In this document: piece by piece, positions 36,114-44,896 of the stretch
How positions within the stretch are numbered: the first letter of the stretch is position 1
Layout of the letters: each line of letters opens with the position of its first letter
DNA from: JAHEJJ01 sp965212205
Lineage (GTDB): Bacteria; Bacteroidota; Bacteroidia; Flavobacteriales; Flavobacteriaceae
Assembly (NCBI GenBank): GCA_965212205.1
Contig: CBDBUX010000016.1
Coordinates: 186,001 to 250,000 of the forward strand
Length of the DNA: 64,000 bases
Reading direction: 5' to 3'
Position numbers and translations under genes: made by a program
Notes under the pieces: generated by a model
The model's database searches: none
Seen by the model: only the letters and a program-made list of their open reading frames with translations
What the model was told of the DNA's origin: nothing

Positions 36114-37043
36114 ATGGATCTGAGTTCAGAACTACATAAGGCGCCGTTGTTTCAAAACCTGGAATTATTGGCCAACCAGATCGTTGAAGGGTTTATCAGT
36201 GGGATCCATAAAAGTCCGTTTCATGGTTTTTCTGCTGAATTCGCCGAACACAAAATTTATAATACCGGGGAGAGCACCAAACATATAGATTGGAAACTAT
36301 TTGCTAAAACAGACAAGCTCTACACCAAACGCTACGAGGAGGAAACCAATTTGAGATGCCATATGATCCTGGATAACTCTGCCTCGATGTACTATCCAGC
36401 TGTAAAGGAGTTAAACCTTGGCAACCTCAACAAAATCGGTTTTGCGGTACTGGCCATCGCCGCATTAATGAATATTCTAAAAAAACAACGCGATGCTGTA
36501 GGTTTGAGTGTTTTTTCCGATGAATATCAGTACTACACCCCTGAAAAAGGCAGCGACCGGCATCACCATATGCTGCTGGCAAAACTGAGTGAAATCTTTG
36601 AAAAGCAAGATTCAGGTCAGGATACAAGGATCTATACCTACCTCCATCAGATCGCAGAAAAGATGAAAAGGCGCAGCCTGGTATTTTTCTTTACCGATAT
36701 GTTTCAAACTGCAAGAGACGAGGAGCAACTCTTTGATGCATTACGGCATTTGAAGTACAATAAACATGAGGTGGTACTCTTTCACCTGTTGGATAAGGAT
36801 ACGGAGTACTTTTTTAACTTCGACAATGCTCCTAAGCGCTACGTCGACGTGGAAACAGGGCAACGTATCGATCTTTATGCCGAAAATATTAGAGAGGCCT
36901 ACCGCGAAGCGATAGGTGAATTCACAGAGAACCTAAAACTCAATTGTGCCAAGTACCGGATTAAATATGTCGACGTAGACATACAGGACGAATTTCACAA
37001 GGTTCTCAACACATTCATGATAGAACGTCAGGGATTTGTTTGA
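36114..37043 (+). CDS. DUF58 domain-containing protein
   Basis: A 309-residue protein from ATG 36114 (MDLSSELHKAPLF); an upstream in-frame non-ATG start at 36075 overlaps the trxA terminator and is rejected. The DUF58 core is present: GESTKHIDWKLFAKTDKLYTKRYEEETN, then a von Willebrand A-like metal site in LDNSASMYY. DUF58 proteins usually accompany MoxR ATPases and act in envelope or chaperone-like functions; no moxR gene is adjacent here. The C-terminal region is helical. Confidence 0.85.
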   Translation: MDLSSELHKAPLFQNLELLANQIVEGFISGIHKSPFHGFSAEFAEHKIYNTGESTKHIDWKLFAKTDKLYTKRYEEETNLRCHMILDNSASMYYPAVKELNLGNLNKIGFAVLAIAALMNILKKQRDAVGLSVFSDEYQYYTPEKGSDRHHHMLLAKLSEIFEKQDSGQDTRIYTYLHQIAEKMKRRSLVFFFTDMFQTARDEEQLFDALRHLKYNKHEVVLFHLLDKDTEYFFNFDNAPKRYVDVETGQRIDLYAENIREAYREAIGEFTENLKLNCAKYRIKYVDVDIQDEFHKVLNTFMIERQGFV

Positions 37044-37053
37044 TGGATGATTA

Positions 37054-37098
37054 ATTGTTGATTGTTGATTGTTGATTGTTGATTGTTGATTGTTGATT
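37054..37098. repeat. Perfect 7-bp tandem array (ATTGTTG, 6.4 copies)
   Basis: Six perfect ATTGTTG units plus ATT between the stop of the DUF58 gene (37043) and the end of the convergent S9 peptidase (37114). Not a terminator-like structure. Confidence 0.95.
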
Positions 37099-37113
37099 AG
37101 TAGTAAATAATTC

Positions 37114-39145
37114 TTAAAGCTTCCTGTCAAAGAAATCCTTCGTTGCCAAGTAGGTCCGGAACCAGTTATTGTGCAGTAAGAATCCATGTACCTCATCCGG
37201 AAAGACCAGCTGTTCGAATTCCACCCCTAATTCCCGAAGTTTTTGTGCCTTGCGGATCGTTTCTTTTAAAAGGAACATTTCTGTCATCGTCGCCATGAAT
37301 AAGCAGCACAGGGGATTTCCAGCCTTCCATTATGGCCGCTGGTGAAGAATCGAAGGCTAGTTTGGCAAAATCTGGCCTGGCCAACTTATTGTAGGAAGGG
37401 ATAAAATTTTTCAGGATCGCATTCCAGTCATAAACGCCATGTATATCTACACCAGCCTTAAAAATATCCGAGTTTTTAGCCAGTCCCAGCGCCGTGAGAT
37501 AGCCTCCATAAGACCCACCGAAAAGACCGATCCGATCTGCGTTAACCTCCTCTAATCCCATAAGGTATCTGGCTGCCGCCAGCACATCGCCATATTCACT
37601 GGCACCAGCCGCCCCATAGTTGAGCGCTTCCCGGAATTCCATACCGTAACCGATGCCACTGCGGTAATTCAAGCTCAGTACTACGTAACCGTTAGCCGCT
37701 AAAAACTGATTCATGGCATAGGCGTAGTGGTAGTAATCCCTGTGGTGGAACCCCAGCATCATCTGTCTGCGTGAACCTCCATGAAAATAGAGTAGCCCGG
37801 GTAGTTTCTCCCCTGCTTTGATTTTTGAGGGCATAAAAAGCTGGCCATAAGTTTTTAACCCATCTTCGGCGATCAACTCTACAGCGATGGGCACTACCAA
37901 ATTGCTTTTGGGGTATTCCGGTTCCTCGGTCACAGCAATAAGGCCATCATTTCCAATCCGCTTTACATCAGCAGGATTCTTGGCCGTGGATCCCAGACAA
38001 AAGGCCTGTCCGCCTCCGTCGATTTGCGGACTCCATTCTACAGAGGCACCACTGCTCAGCTGGCGAAGCTTGCCATCGTAGACCCAGATATGCTGCCGGT
38101 GACTGTCGCCCTGGTTAGAATTAAAGATCATTGTCTTTCTGTCTGGGCTCTGGGCAACGTACTGGACTTCATGCCTTCCAGGGGTGAGCGATTTGGCTTT
38201 ACCACCGTTTGCTGGTACGGCGTACAGATGGGTCCAGCCCTCCTTTTCCCACGGGAACACGATGTTATCATCGGCTGTCCAGAAAAGCTGATTTCGGGCC
38301 GAAATATTTCGGTAAACACTTCCGCTACCAGGATCTGCACGAAAGATCTGGGCGGCCATTCCAGTTGCGGGATTAGCTTTCATGATCCTAAAAGGGAGAC
38401 CTTCCCGCCTCGGGATAAATATCAAATTTTCTTCAAAAGGGATTCGCAAAAAAGCCAGCATTTTTCCATCCGGAGACCATACCGGGTTGGAATCCCTGTC
38501 GATTCCAGGATCGAGGAATTTCAGGTCCCCGGATTCCATATCGTAAATGCCAACAAAAGAATGATCGCCTCGCTGGCTTACAAAGGCGAGTGTATTTTTA
38601 TCCGGGGAGAGTCGCAAACTGCCGATCTGGCCACGAGCTTCAAAAAGCTGTTTGGCATTCTCACCGGTATAATCGATCATCCAGACCTTTCCGGATTTAA
38701 GGTATAAGAGCTTGTCTTTATATGGTAAAGGGCTATGACCTTCGTCCAATTTTTTCGAGCCGTGAGTTTCCAGGGTTGTAATGTAGATGGCCTGGTCGGG
38801 CCAGTCGGGATTGGAAGCAGGATTTGGGATCTCACCCTGACGATTCGCTGCACTACCCCGTACGTAAATGATAGCATTATGATCCTTTGTAAAAACAGGT
38901 TGGAGAATCGCCTGCCCGTCGTCCCGGGAATAATCGGTTTGCTGCATCGGACGGTAATCAGGTCCTAAAGCATAGAAGAGGTTTCGTGCCCCTTCCTTAT
39001 TATCAGCCCAGCATATCGCAGCTTCTGTTGATGAGGCGATAAGCTGACTAGGAAAGCTATAGTCAAGGAAGTTTTTTAATGAGTTCTCTTGGGCAGAGAC
39101 CAGACCGCCAAGTAGCAGTGCGATCAGTAGTAATTTGGTTTTCAT
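37114..39145 (-). pseudogene. S9 family prolyl oligopeptidase-like peptidase, split by a frameshift
   Basis: Secreted peptidase with signal sequence MKTKLLLIALLLGGLVSAQ, a beta-propeller with TolB-like repeats (residues 25 to about 390), and an alpha/beta hydrolase domain with nucleophile GGSYGGY and the Asp loop HGDDDRNVPF. After NVPFK the frame turns into an unrelated tail; the expected continuation (KETIRKAQKLREL...DEVHGF with the catalytic His) is in the next frame, ending at 37114. Removing one T from the plus-strand TTTT at 37264-37267 restores one frame of 676 residues. A homopolymer error or a recent mutation are equally possible. Confidence 0.85.
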
Positions 39146-39300
39146 AGTTGGTTACTTGTTGAGTTCTAAAGATAAGACCTGTCTGCCACACTAAGATATG
39201 TAACCCTACAAAAACATGAATTTCTTGTCATTATAATAGTTCGATGATTCGCTTGTCAAGCATTGCTCCGGCCAAGGCAGATTGATTTCTTTTCAATTTC

Positions 39301-39328
39301 CCATTCTCCATTATCCATTATTAATTAT
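39301..39328. repeat. Degenerate 7-bp tandem array upstream of aminotransferase gene
   Basis: CCATTCT CCATTAT CCATTAT TAATTAT, four period-7 units ending 15 nt before the ATG at 39344. The rest of the 198-bp gap back to the S9 peptidase start shows no clear signal. Confidence 0.6.
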
Positions 39329-39343
39329 TACTACCTTTCTTGA

Positions 39344-40570
39344 ATGAAACTCGATGTTAATTTTGTTCGTTCCCAATTTCCCGCCTTTTCTGAATCTTCG
39401 CTCGAGGGCTGGGCTTTTTTTGAAAACGCAGGAGGCTCCTATCCCTGTAGACAAGTAGTAGAAAGACTGACTTCATTTTATACGAAAAACAAGGTACAGC
39501 CCTATTATCCATATCCCGCTTCTTTAAAGGCCGGAGAAATGATGGATTATTCCTATAAAAGAATGGCGGAATATCTAAATGTGAAGGCTTCTGAAATTCA
39601 TTTTGGGCCGTCGACCACCCAAAACGTTTATGTACTGGCCAATGCCATGCGGCCTATGTGGGAGGAAGGCGATGAGATCATCGTTTCCTGCCAGGATCAT
39701 GAGGCCAATGCCGGGGCCTGGAGGAGGCTTTCAGAAAGAGGGATCAACGTTATCGAGTGGCATGTTGATGCAGACCAGGGTATGCTGGATGTTGATGCTT
39801 TGGTAAGCTTGTTCTCCGACCGTACAAAAATGGTCGCCTTTCCGCATTGTTCGAACGTTATCGGATATATGAACCCAGTAAAAGAAATCAGTAAGGTGGC
39901 CCATAGCCACAGAGCACTTTCAGTAGTAGACGGAGTCGGCTGGGCGCCGCACGGATTTCCAGATCTCAAAGATCTGGGTGCAGATATATATCTTTTTTCG
40001 ACATATAAGACTTTCGGTCCTCATCTGGGGGTGATGTATGTAGATCAATCCCTGATGGGGAAACTCGAAAATCAGTCGCACTTCTTTAAGGAGGGTATTT
40101 ATCGTAATATGATTACACCAGCCGGACCCGATCATGCACAAATTGGTGCTGTGGGTGGCATCCTGGATTACTTCGATGTGGTTTACAAACATCATTTTAC
40201 AGGAAGTGAAACACCAGAAGAAAAAAACCGGGCACTAAATCATCTATTCAGGGAACACGAAAATGAACTTTTAAAACCGCTGCTCGAATTTCTAAGGTCA
40301 TGTGCCGATGTACGGATCACCGGCCCCGACACGCTGGACTACAGAGCACCGATAGTTTCCATTCTCCCGCTGAAGAAATCAATTGATGAGGTATATAAAG
40401 AACTCACAAAACACAAATTAATGCTGGGCTATGGAGATTTTTATGCCGTCCGCCCTTTGATGGATATGAACATCCCTACCGATCCGGGGGTCATCAGAAT
40501 GTCTTTTGTGCATTATACGTCCAAGGAGGAGATAGACCAACTGATTCAGGGACTGGAGAAAGCTTTGTGA
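39344..40570 (+). CDS. Class V aminotransferase (cysteine desulfurase-like, PLP-dependent)
   Basis: A 408-residue PLP enzyme. The opening WAFFENAGGSYPCR resembles the FLDNAA start of cysteine desulfurase-like proteins; cofactor contacts include GPSTTQN, the Asp in VVDGVGWAPH, and the Schiff-base Lys in STYKTFGPHLG. It lacks the Cys-rich mobile loop signature of IscS/SufS and has no suf or isc genes nearby, so the substrate is open: isopenicillin N epimerase-like, kynureninase-like or desulfurase. Confidence 0.85.
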   Translation: MKLDVNFVRSQFPAFSESSLEGWAFFENAGGSYPCRQVVERLTSFYTKNKVQPYYPYPASLKAGEMMDYSYKRMAEYLNVKASEIHFGPSTTQNVYVLANAMRPMWEEGDEIIVSCQDHEANAGAWRRLSERGINVIEWHVDADQGMLDVDALVSLFSDRTKMVAFPHCSNVIGYMNPVKEISKVAHSHRALSVVDGVGWAPHGFPDLKDLGADIYLFSTYKTFGPHLGVMYVDQSLMGKLENQSHFFKEGIYRNMITPAGPDHAQIGAVGGILDYFDVVYKHHFTGSETPEEKNRALNHLFREHENELLKPLLEFLRSCADVRITGPDTLDYRAPIVSILPLKKSIDEVYKELTKHKLMLGYGDFYAVRPLMDMNIPTDPGVIRMSFVHYTSKEEIDQLIQGLEKAL

Positions 40571-40653
40571 TTCTCTGTCATTTTGGAGCAATTGCATAGT
40601 TGGCGGTCGCAGTTAGCCTTTGGCAGGTATAATTTCCAGTGAAAAAAGAAGAG

Positions 40654-40687
40654 GTGTTTCATAAAATGATAACATTTTATGAAACAC
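40654..40687. repeat. Perfect 15-bp hairpin
   Basis: GTGTTTCATAAAATG, loop ATAA, and its exact complement. It lies 84 nt after the aminotransferase stop and 6 nt before a dispersed repeat copy. It is not followed by a T-run, so a classical terminator is unlikely. Confidence 0.9.
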
Positions 40688-40692
40688 ATAGT

Positions 40693-40742
40693 GAAAAAGT
40701 GCCCTTTCTTTTGCTTCGTTTTATTTGGGCAAGCAAAAAAAA
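40693..40742 (-). repeat. Dispersed palindromic repeat, copy A (partial)
   Basis: Fifty bases that match the reverse complement of 60935-60984 at 45 positions. The unit includes a CTTGCC-loop hairpin (one mismatch here) and the shared stretch TTTCTTTTGCTTCGTTTT. The remaining intergenic bases to 40852 show nothing further. Confidence 0.85.
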
Positions 40743-40852
40743 TGAAGGAGATATGACACGGTATTGTTTTATTACTGTTCCAGAAAACAAATCCAGGAGA
40801 TGACGCTCTGGGTCTATTTTACATTAATCAACCTAGATCCTGCCAGTTTTGG

Positions 40853-42382
40853 CTATAACTCCTCAGCCAAGATGGCAATCATTGTTTTTATTCCCTCCCT
40901 GTAATTTCCCAACCTCAAATTTTCGTTGGGGCTATGCTGATTATTGTCACGGTTTACTGTCGGAACGGTTACAGCGGGTATATTGAGTGTGTTAACAAAA
41001 GGGGAAATGGGAATAGAGCCCCCGCTCATTCGAATTCGTATGGGTTCTTCACCAAAAGCCTTTGTTAACGCCCTGGTAAGCCAGAGACCCACCTCAGAAT
41101 TGAAATCGGTTCTAAAAGACTGATATGATATTTCATGAGTGAGGGTCGCAATTTTGGCGTAGTGTAATCTTTCCTCTTTGGTAGGTTTTCTGTCGATAAT
41201 ATAATATCCCTTCCCTCGAATATGATCCGTAATGAGATTTATCAATCGATTGGGGTCGGACTCCAGAACCAACCGTACATCGATTTCCGCTCTGGCCCAG
41301 CCGGGTATAATAGTCCTTACTTTTTCATCAATCCAGCCAGACTGCATGCCGCGAATATTTAGGGAGGGATATTGAATGGATTCCTGGTAGTAGCCACCAA
41401 CCTGGTCTGCTTTCGCAATCTGAAGCCGGTCTTTTATCTGTACCTCATCATCGGGTACGGCTCTCAGGATCTTCTCGGTTTCGGCATCGATGGTGATCCC
41501 GTCATAAAAACCTTCGATGCTTACCCTCCCTTCCTCATCTTTCATCGAAGCGAGTAATTTGGATAGCCGTAAGGCCGGGTTTGGGGCAAAGTTCCCAAAA
41601 TGACCACTGTGCTGCGGTACCACCGGACCATAGGTGGTTAATTGTAATGTGGCAATACCACGAGCGCCGAATGTAAGGGTGGGCCGGTTGGTAATATGAC
41701 GTGGCCCATCGAAAATGACGAGCATGTCTGCCTTTAAAAGAGCAGCATGCTCCGTGACGGCTTTGGGAAGCTGGGGAGAACCCAGTTCTTCCTCAAAATC
41801 CATAATGACTTTCAGATTATAATTCGGTGTGATGTTCATATCACCAGAGGCATCCAGGGCGGTTAAAAACATCGCTACAGGACCTTTGGCATCACTAGCC
41901 GAGCGTGCAAAAACCCGCCAATCATCCTGATATTCTGTAATGGAACGCCATGGAAGTGCCACCCAATCACCTGCTTCATTCTGTTTTTTGAGTGTAGGGG
42001 TATAGGGGCTCTCCTGAAACCATCGGGTTGAATCTACCGGTTGACCATCGATTTGCAAGTAAACTAAAACCGTCTTTTCGGCATTGCTGTATTTCCGTTC
42101 AGCCAGCAGCAAGGGTACTGTTTGGGTTTCAATACGTGTGTTGCTAAACCCTCTTTGTGCAAATGCCTTCTCGCACCATTGTATATTTTTCTCAATTTCC
42201 TCCGGATAAAACGCGTCATTGGGAATACTCAGTATTTCATTGAGTAAAGGGAAAGAAGAGCTTGCATATTTATGAGCAGTTTCATCTAATTTATTCCGAT
42301 CTAATTCTTGTCCGGTGAGGTTAAAACTAATAAAGTGGAGAAGGAGTATACAGTATGTTTTGAAGAATTGAGAAGATCTCAT
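40853..42382 (-). CDS. M20 family metallopeptidase (dipeptidase-like), secreted
   Basis: Zinc-dependent exopeptidase of 509 residues with signal sequence (MRSSQFFKTYCILLLHFISF to TGQ). M20 features: YLQIDGQPVD where the family metal motif HxD is changed to QxD, ASDAKGPVAMFL with metal Asp, FEEELGSP with the catalytic Glu pair, and late MSGGSIPIS. The usual first metal His (GHxDVVP) appears replaced by Gln, as in some M20 dipeptidase-like paralogues. No neighbours in the same operon. Confidence 0.85.
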   Translation of the reverse strand: MRSSQFFKTYCILLLHFISFNLTGQELDRNKLDETAHKYASSSFPLLNEILSIPNDAFYPEEIEKNIQWCEKAFAQRGFSNTRIETQTVPLLLAERKYSNAEKTVLVYLQIDGQPVDSTRWFQESPYTPTLKKQNEAGDWVALPWRSITEYQDDWRVFARSASDAKGPVAMFLTALDASGDMNITPNYNLKVIMDFEEELGSPQLPKAVTEHAALLKADMLVIFDGPRHITNRPTLTFGARGIATLQLTTYGPVVPQHSGHFGNFAPNPALRLSKLLASMKDEEGRVSIEGFYDGITIDAETEKILRAVPDDEVQIKDRLQIAKADQVGGYYQESIQYPSLNIRGMQSGWIDEKVRTIIPGWARAEIDVRLVLESDPNRLINLITDHIRGKGYYIIDRKPTKEERLHYAKIATLTHEISYQSFRTDFNSEVGLWLTRALTKAFGEEPIRIRMSGGSIPISPFVNTLNIPAVTVPTVNRDNNQHSPNENLRLGNYREGIKTMIAILAEEL

Positions 42383-42502
42383 TTTAGCGGTGTTTTGTAA
42401 CCACTAAATGTAAAAATCCTGAAGCTATTTACCTAATCGCCATAGTCGGTTGAAAAAACAATCATCGATCATCAATAATCTCAGTCCAATTCAAAATCCA
42501 GA

Positions 42503-43213
42503 TCACTTGGCTTTTATAATGTATTGATAGGGAAGTAGATCTACATTTACATCGAAAGAGGTATAACCGGCTTTTTTTAATTCATTAACCACAACATCCA
42601 TGGATAACTTATGGTCCAATGGCGGACCGACGGGGATTTCAGATTTATAAAAATCTATGATCACTAACGCTCCTTCGGGTTTTGTACCCTCTTTTACCTT
42701 GGCAAAATATACAGGCCGGTTTTCTATATGATGATACGTATTCGCTATAAATACCATATCGACCTCTTCTACTTTTAAATTTGGTGAATCATATGGAATT
42801 TTACGAGTTTCAATATTCTTTAAATTGTTTTTTTCGATTCGTTCTTTTAGAAACTCCTGAAACTCGTCGTCCACATCTGCGGCAATGACCTTCGCTCCTC
42901 TTTCGGCTAATTTCACAGAGAAATAACCAGAACCAGCTCCAATATCCATGATGGTTTGTCCCTGAATATCCCCTAAAAACTCCAATACTTTTTGAGGTTC
43001 TTGATAAGCATCCCTTTCGGGGGATTCGAAGCGTTCAACCAAATCTTTAACCGAAGAACGATGCATATGTTCGTTAGCGGCGCCGTGTTTGGATTGCTTT
43101 TCGCTATGTTGCTCATGTGCATCTTCTTTTACCTGGCTGGTATCTCTGCTACTTTGGTTGTCCTTACAACCAAAACATAGCACACATAAAAATATCAAAG
43201 TCACATTTTTCAT
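42503..43213 (-). CDS. Exported class I SAM-dependent methyltransferase (lipoprotein)
   Basis: A 236-residue protein with a lipoprotein signal (CVLCFGC, Cys16) and a His-rich linker (seven His in about 25 residues, between residues 28 and 53). The remainder is a class I methyltransferase fold: MDIGAGSGYFSVKLAERG (SAM-binding), AADVDDEF, and MVFIANTYHHIENR. A SAM-dependent enzyme outside the cytoplasm is unexpected because SAM is cytosolic; similar lipoproteins do occur in Bacteroidota, and function is not known. Confidence 0.85.
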   Translation of the reverse strand: MKNVTLIFLCVLCFGCKDNQSSRDTSQVKEDAHEQHSEKQSKHGAANEHMHRSSVKDLVERFESPERDAYQEPQKVLEFLGDIQGQTIMDIGAGSGYFSVKLAERGAKVIAADVDDEFQEFLKERIEKNNLKNIETRKIPYDSPNLKVEEVDMVFIANTYHHIENRPVYFAKVKEGTKPEGALVIIDFYKSEIPVGPPLDHKLSMDVVVNELKKAGYTSFDVNVDLLPYQYIIKAK

Positions 43214-43366
43214 TTCAATATGATTTTGGTGATAAGCAGTTCTGCTGTTTAAATTTCTATTTTTTGCTGGCCAAGAGGTTACGACAACGAATTGTTAATC
43301 GCCCTTCCTGATAACCGATTTCATCAAGAATATGCTATGAAAGTTGCATGCATGAAATCCGTTTGA

Positions 43367-44305
43367 TTATTTAAAACCGATTTCCTCAATCCCTGCTTTA
43401 CTGATCTTAATGGCTTCCAGGGGTTCCAGTCCGTCAAAAGTCATGTCTTGCTCCACAAAGTAATATTGCATACCGGAAAGCTCCTTTTGGGCCAGAATAC
43501 TTTTAAAGTCGATAGAACCTTTACCTACAGGCGCAAAACGACCCTGTTCGTCCATATCCTTTACGTGCCAGGCCTTGAAACGACCTGGATATTTTTCAAA
43601 ATAGGAAATCGGATCGGCTCCTGCCTTGGTCATCCAATAGAGATCCATCTGAAAGTTCACCAATTCAGGATCGCAATTTTCCAGGAGATAATCTAAAACC
43701 ACCACTCCGTTTTCATTTTCTATTAGTTCAAAATCGTGATTGTGATACAGCAACTCCAATCCGGCTTCGTTACATTTTTCTCCTATAGTATTTAAAATAT
43801 CGGCCAATTCCTGTGCCGTTCCTTCCATGGAAAGTTTATGGGTCTCCTGATCGACCTTGAACATGCCCATAGGAGGTACTGGAATCACAAAATACTTAAA
43901 CCCCGCTGCCTTTACATTAGCGATCATAGTTTCGGCATTTTCGGGAGTCACACCGCCCTGGTGCGTACTTACCGGATTCAAATTCATTTCTTCCAGATGC
44001 GTTTTAAAAGCACTCGGAGCCATCCCATAGAACAACCCATTCGCATAGCCTGCAGCTTCGATATTCTTATAGCCAATCTCCGATACTTCCTTTAGAGTTG
44101 CAGTGGGGTTATCGCCCATGGCATCCCGCAGCGTATACAGAGCCAGACCACCAAAATTCTCATCAACCTCTTCCATAGATCCTTCAGTTTCTACGGCTTC
44201 CTTATCCTTTTTTGGTTCTCCTTTGCAGGAAATAGATAATACTAAGGCGAGTACGATTAGGGGTAATAGGTATTTCTGCAACTTGATTATTTGAAAAGTT
44301 TTCAT
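43367..44305 (-). CDS. Sugar phosphate isomerase/epimerase family lipoprotein
   Basis: Xylose-isomerase-like TIM barrel of 312 residues behind a lipoprotein signal (LALVLSISC). Typical segments are present: LALYTLRDAM at the barrel start, LYHNHDFEL with metal-binding His and Glu, MDLYWMTKAG, and WHVKDMDEQGRF near the end. Members act on keto or aldo sugars or inositol derivatives; secreted versions are common in Bacteroidota polysaccharide use. Substrate unknown. Confidence 0.85.
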   Translation of the reverse strand: MKTFQIIKLQKYLLPLIVLALVLSISCKGEPKKDKEAVETEGSMEEVDENFGGLALYTLRDAMGDNPTATLKEVSEIGYKNIEAAGYANGLFYGMAPSAFKTHLEEMNLNPVSTHQGGVTPENAETMIANVKAAGFKYFVIPVPPMGMFKVDQETHKLSMEGTAQELADILNTIGEKCNEAGLELLYHNHDFELIENENGVVVLDYLLENCDPELVNFQMDLYWMTKAGADPISYFEKYPGRFKAWHVKDMDEQGRFAPVGKGSIDFKSILAQKELSGMQYYFVEQDMTFDGLEPLEAIKISKAGIEEIGFK

Positions 44306-44592
44306 GATGGGTTTATCTGATGTTTGATGTATTAAATAGTCTTTAAATTGATCGACCTCAATATAGGAAAAAAAGAGGTTTGCGTCTATTGCTGGCCATT
44401 AAAAAAACTACCGGTTGAATGAGGTTGTAATGACTAGGTCATCCATGGTACTTTTTCATTATTGTTTACAATTAATTAAAACGGTTCTGATAGCTACCAG
44501 GGTAGCCCAACAGAGCAGTAATCTTTTTACCGACTCCGTCGGTAATTAATTCTTTTTGGCTCGCATTTCATGCTAGCTTGACAGCAGGCCAT
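44306..44592. other. Intergenic region without recognisable gene
   Basis: About 290 bases upstream of the sugar isomerase lipoprotein and downstream of tRNA-Asp. No credible ORF; a short dyad ACCGACTCCGTCGGT at 44530-44544 is the only structure noticed. Confidence 0.6.
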
Positions 44593-44626
44593 AAAAAAAT
44601 CCCTTTCACTCACGTGAAAAGGATTT
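44593..44626 (-). terminator. Terminator of tRNA-Asp
   Basis: On the minus strand a 12-pair stem AATCCTTTTCAC / GTGAAAGGGATT with one wobble and a GTGA loop, followed by seven T. It starts 10 nt after the tRNA 3' end. Confidence 0.85.
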
Positions 44627-44635
44627 ACTACTCTG

Positions 44636-44709
44636 CGGTCTGGACGGGACTCGAACCCGCGACCCCCTGCGTGACAGGCAGGTATTCTAACCAACTGAAC
44701 TACCAGACC
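44636..44709 (-). tRNA. tRNA-Asp (anticodon GTC)
   Basis: Seventy-four bases folding into a full cloverleaf: acceptor GGTCTGG / CCAGACC, D arm with GGTTA loop, anticodon stem CCTGC / GCAGG with loop CTGTCAC (anticodon GTC), T arm GCGGG-TTCGAGT-CCCGT, and discriminator G as expected for Asp. CCA is not encoded. It has its own promoter and terminator. Confidence 0.97.
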
Positions 44710-44788
44710 AATGATTTTACCCGCCCGGAGGCGGACTCTGACAACAGTCAGATTCAAACCTTGTTACAGCGCTTTTGGAAAGCGTGTG

Positions 44789-44819
44789 CAAATATACACC
44801 CTCAATTCATTATGGCAAA
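44789..44819 (-). promoter_or_regulatory. Promoter of tRNA-Asp
   Basis: TTTG (44816-44819), exactly 19 bp, then TATATTTG (44789-44796) on the minus strand: a textbook Bacteroidota housekeeping promoter, 80 nt upstream of the tRNA. Confidence 0.75.
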
Positions 44820-44896
44820 CTATTTTCTTAAAATTAGTAGGGTATATACTCAACATCAGATCACTACCCGCTAATTCCAAAATTTGATCCCCCCAC

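Noticed and set aside
38024..38707. 227-codon plus-strand frame
   Set aside because: Antisense to the S9 peptidase propeller, no family resemblance; the peptidase frame has motifs.
39344..40570. SufS/IscS cysteine desulfurase
   Set aside because: The Lys site fits the superfamily, but the desulfurase Cys loop and suf/isc neighbours are missing, so a specific name is not justified.
44636..44709. tRNA-Asp as an attachment site of an integrated element
   Set aside because: No integrase and no direct repeat of the tRNA 3' end was noticed on either side; neighbouring genes are ordinary chromosomal ones.
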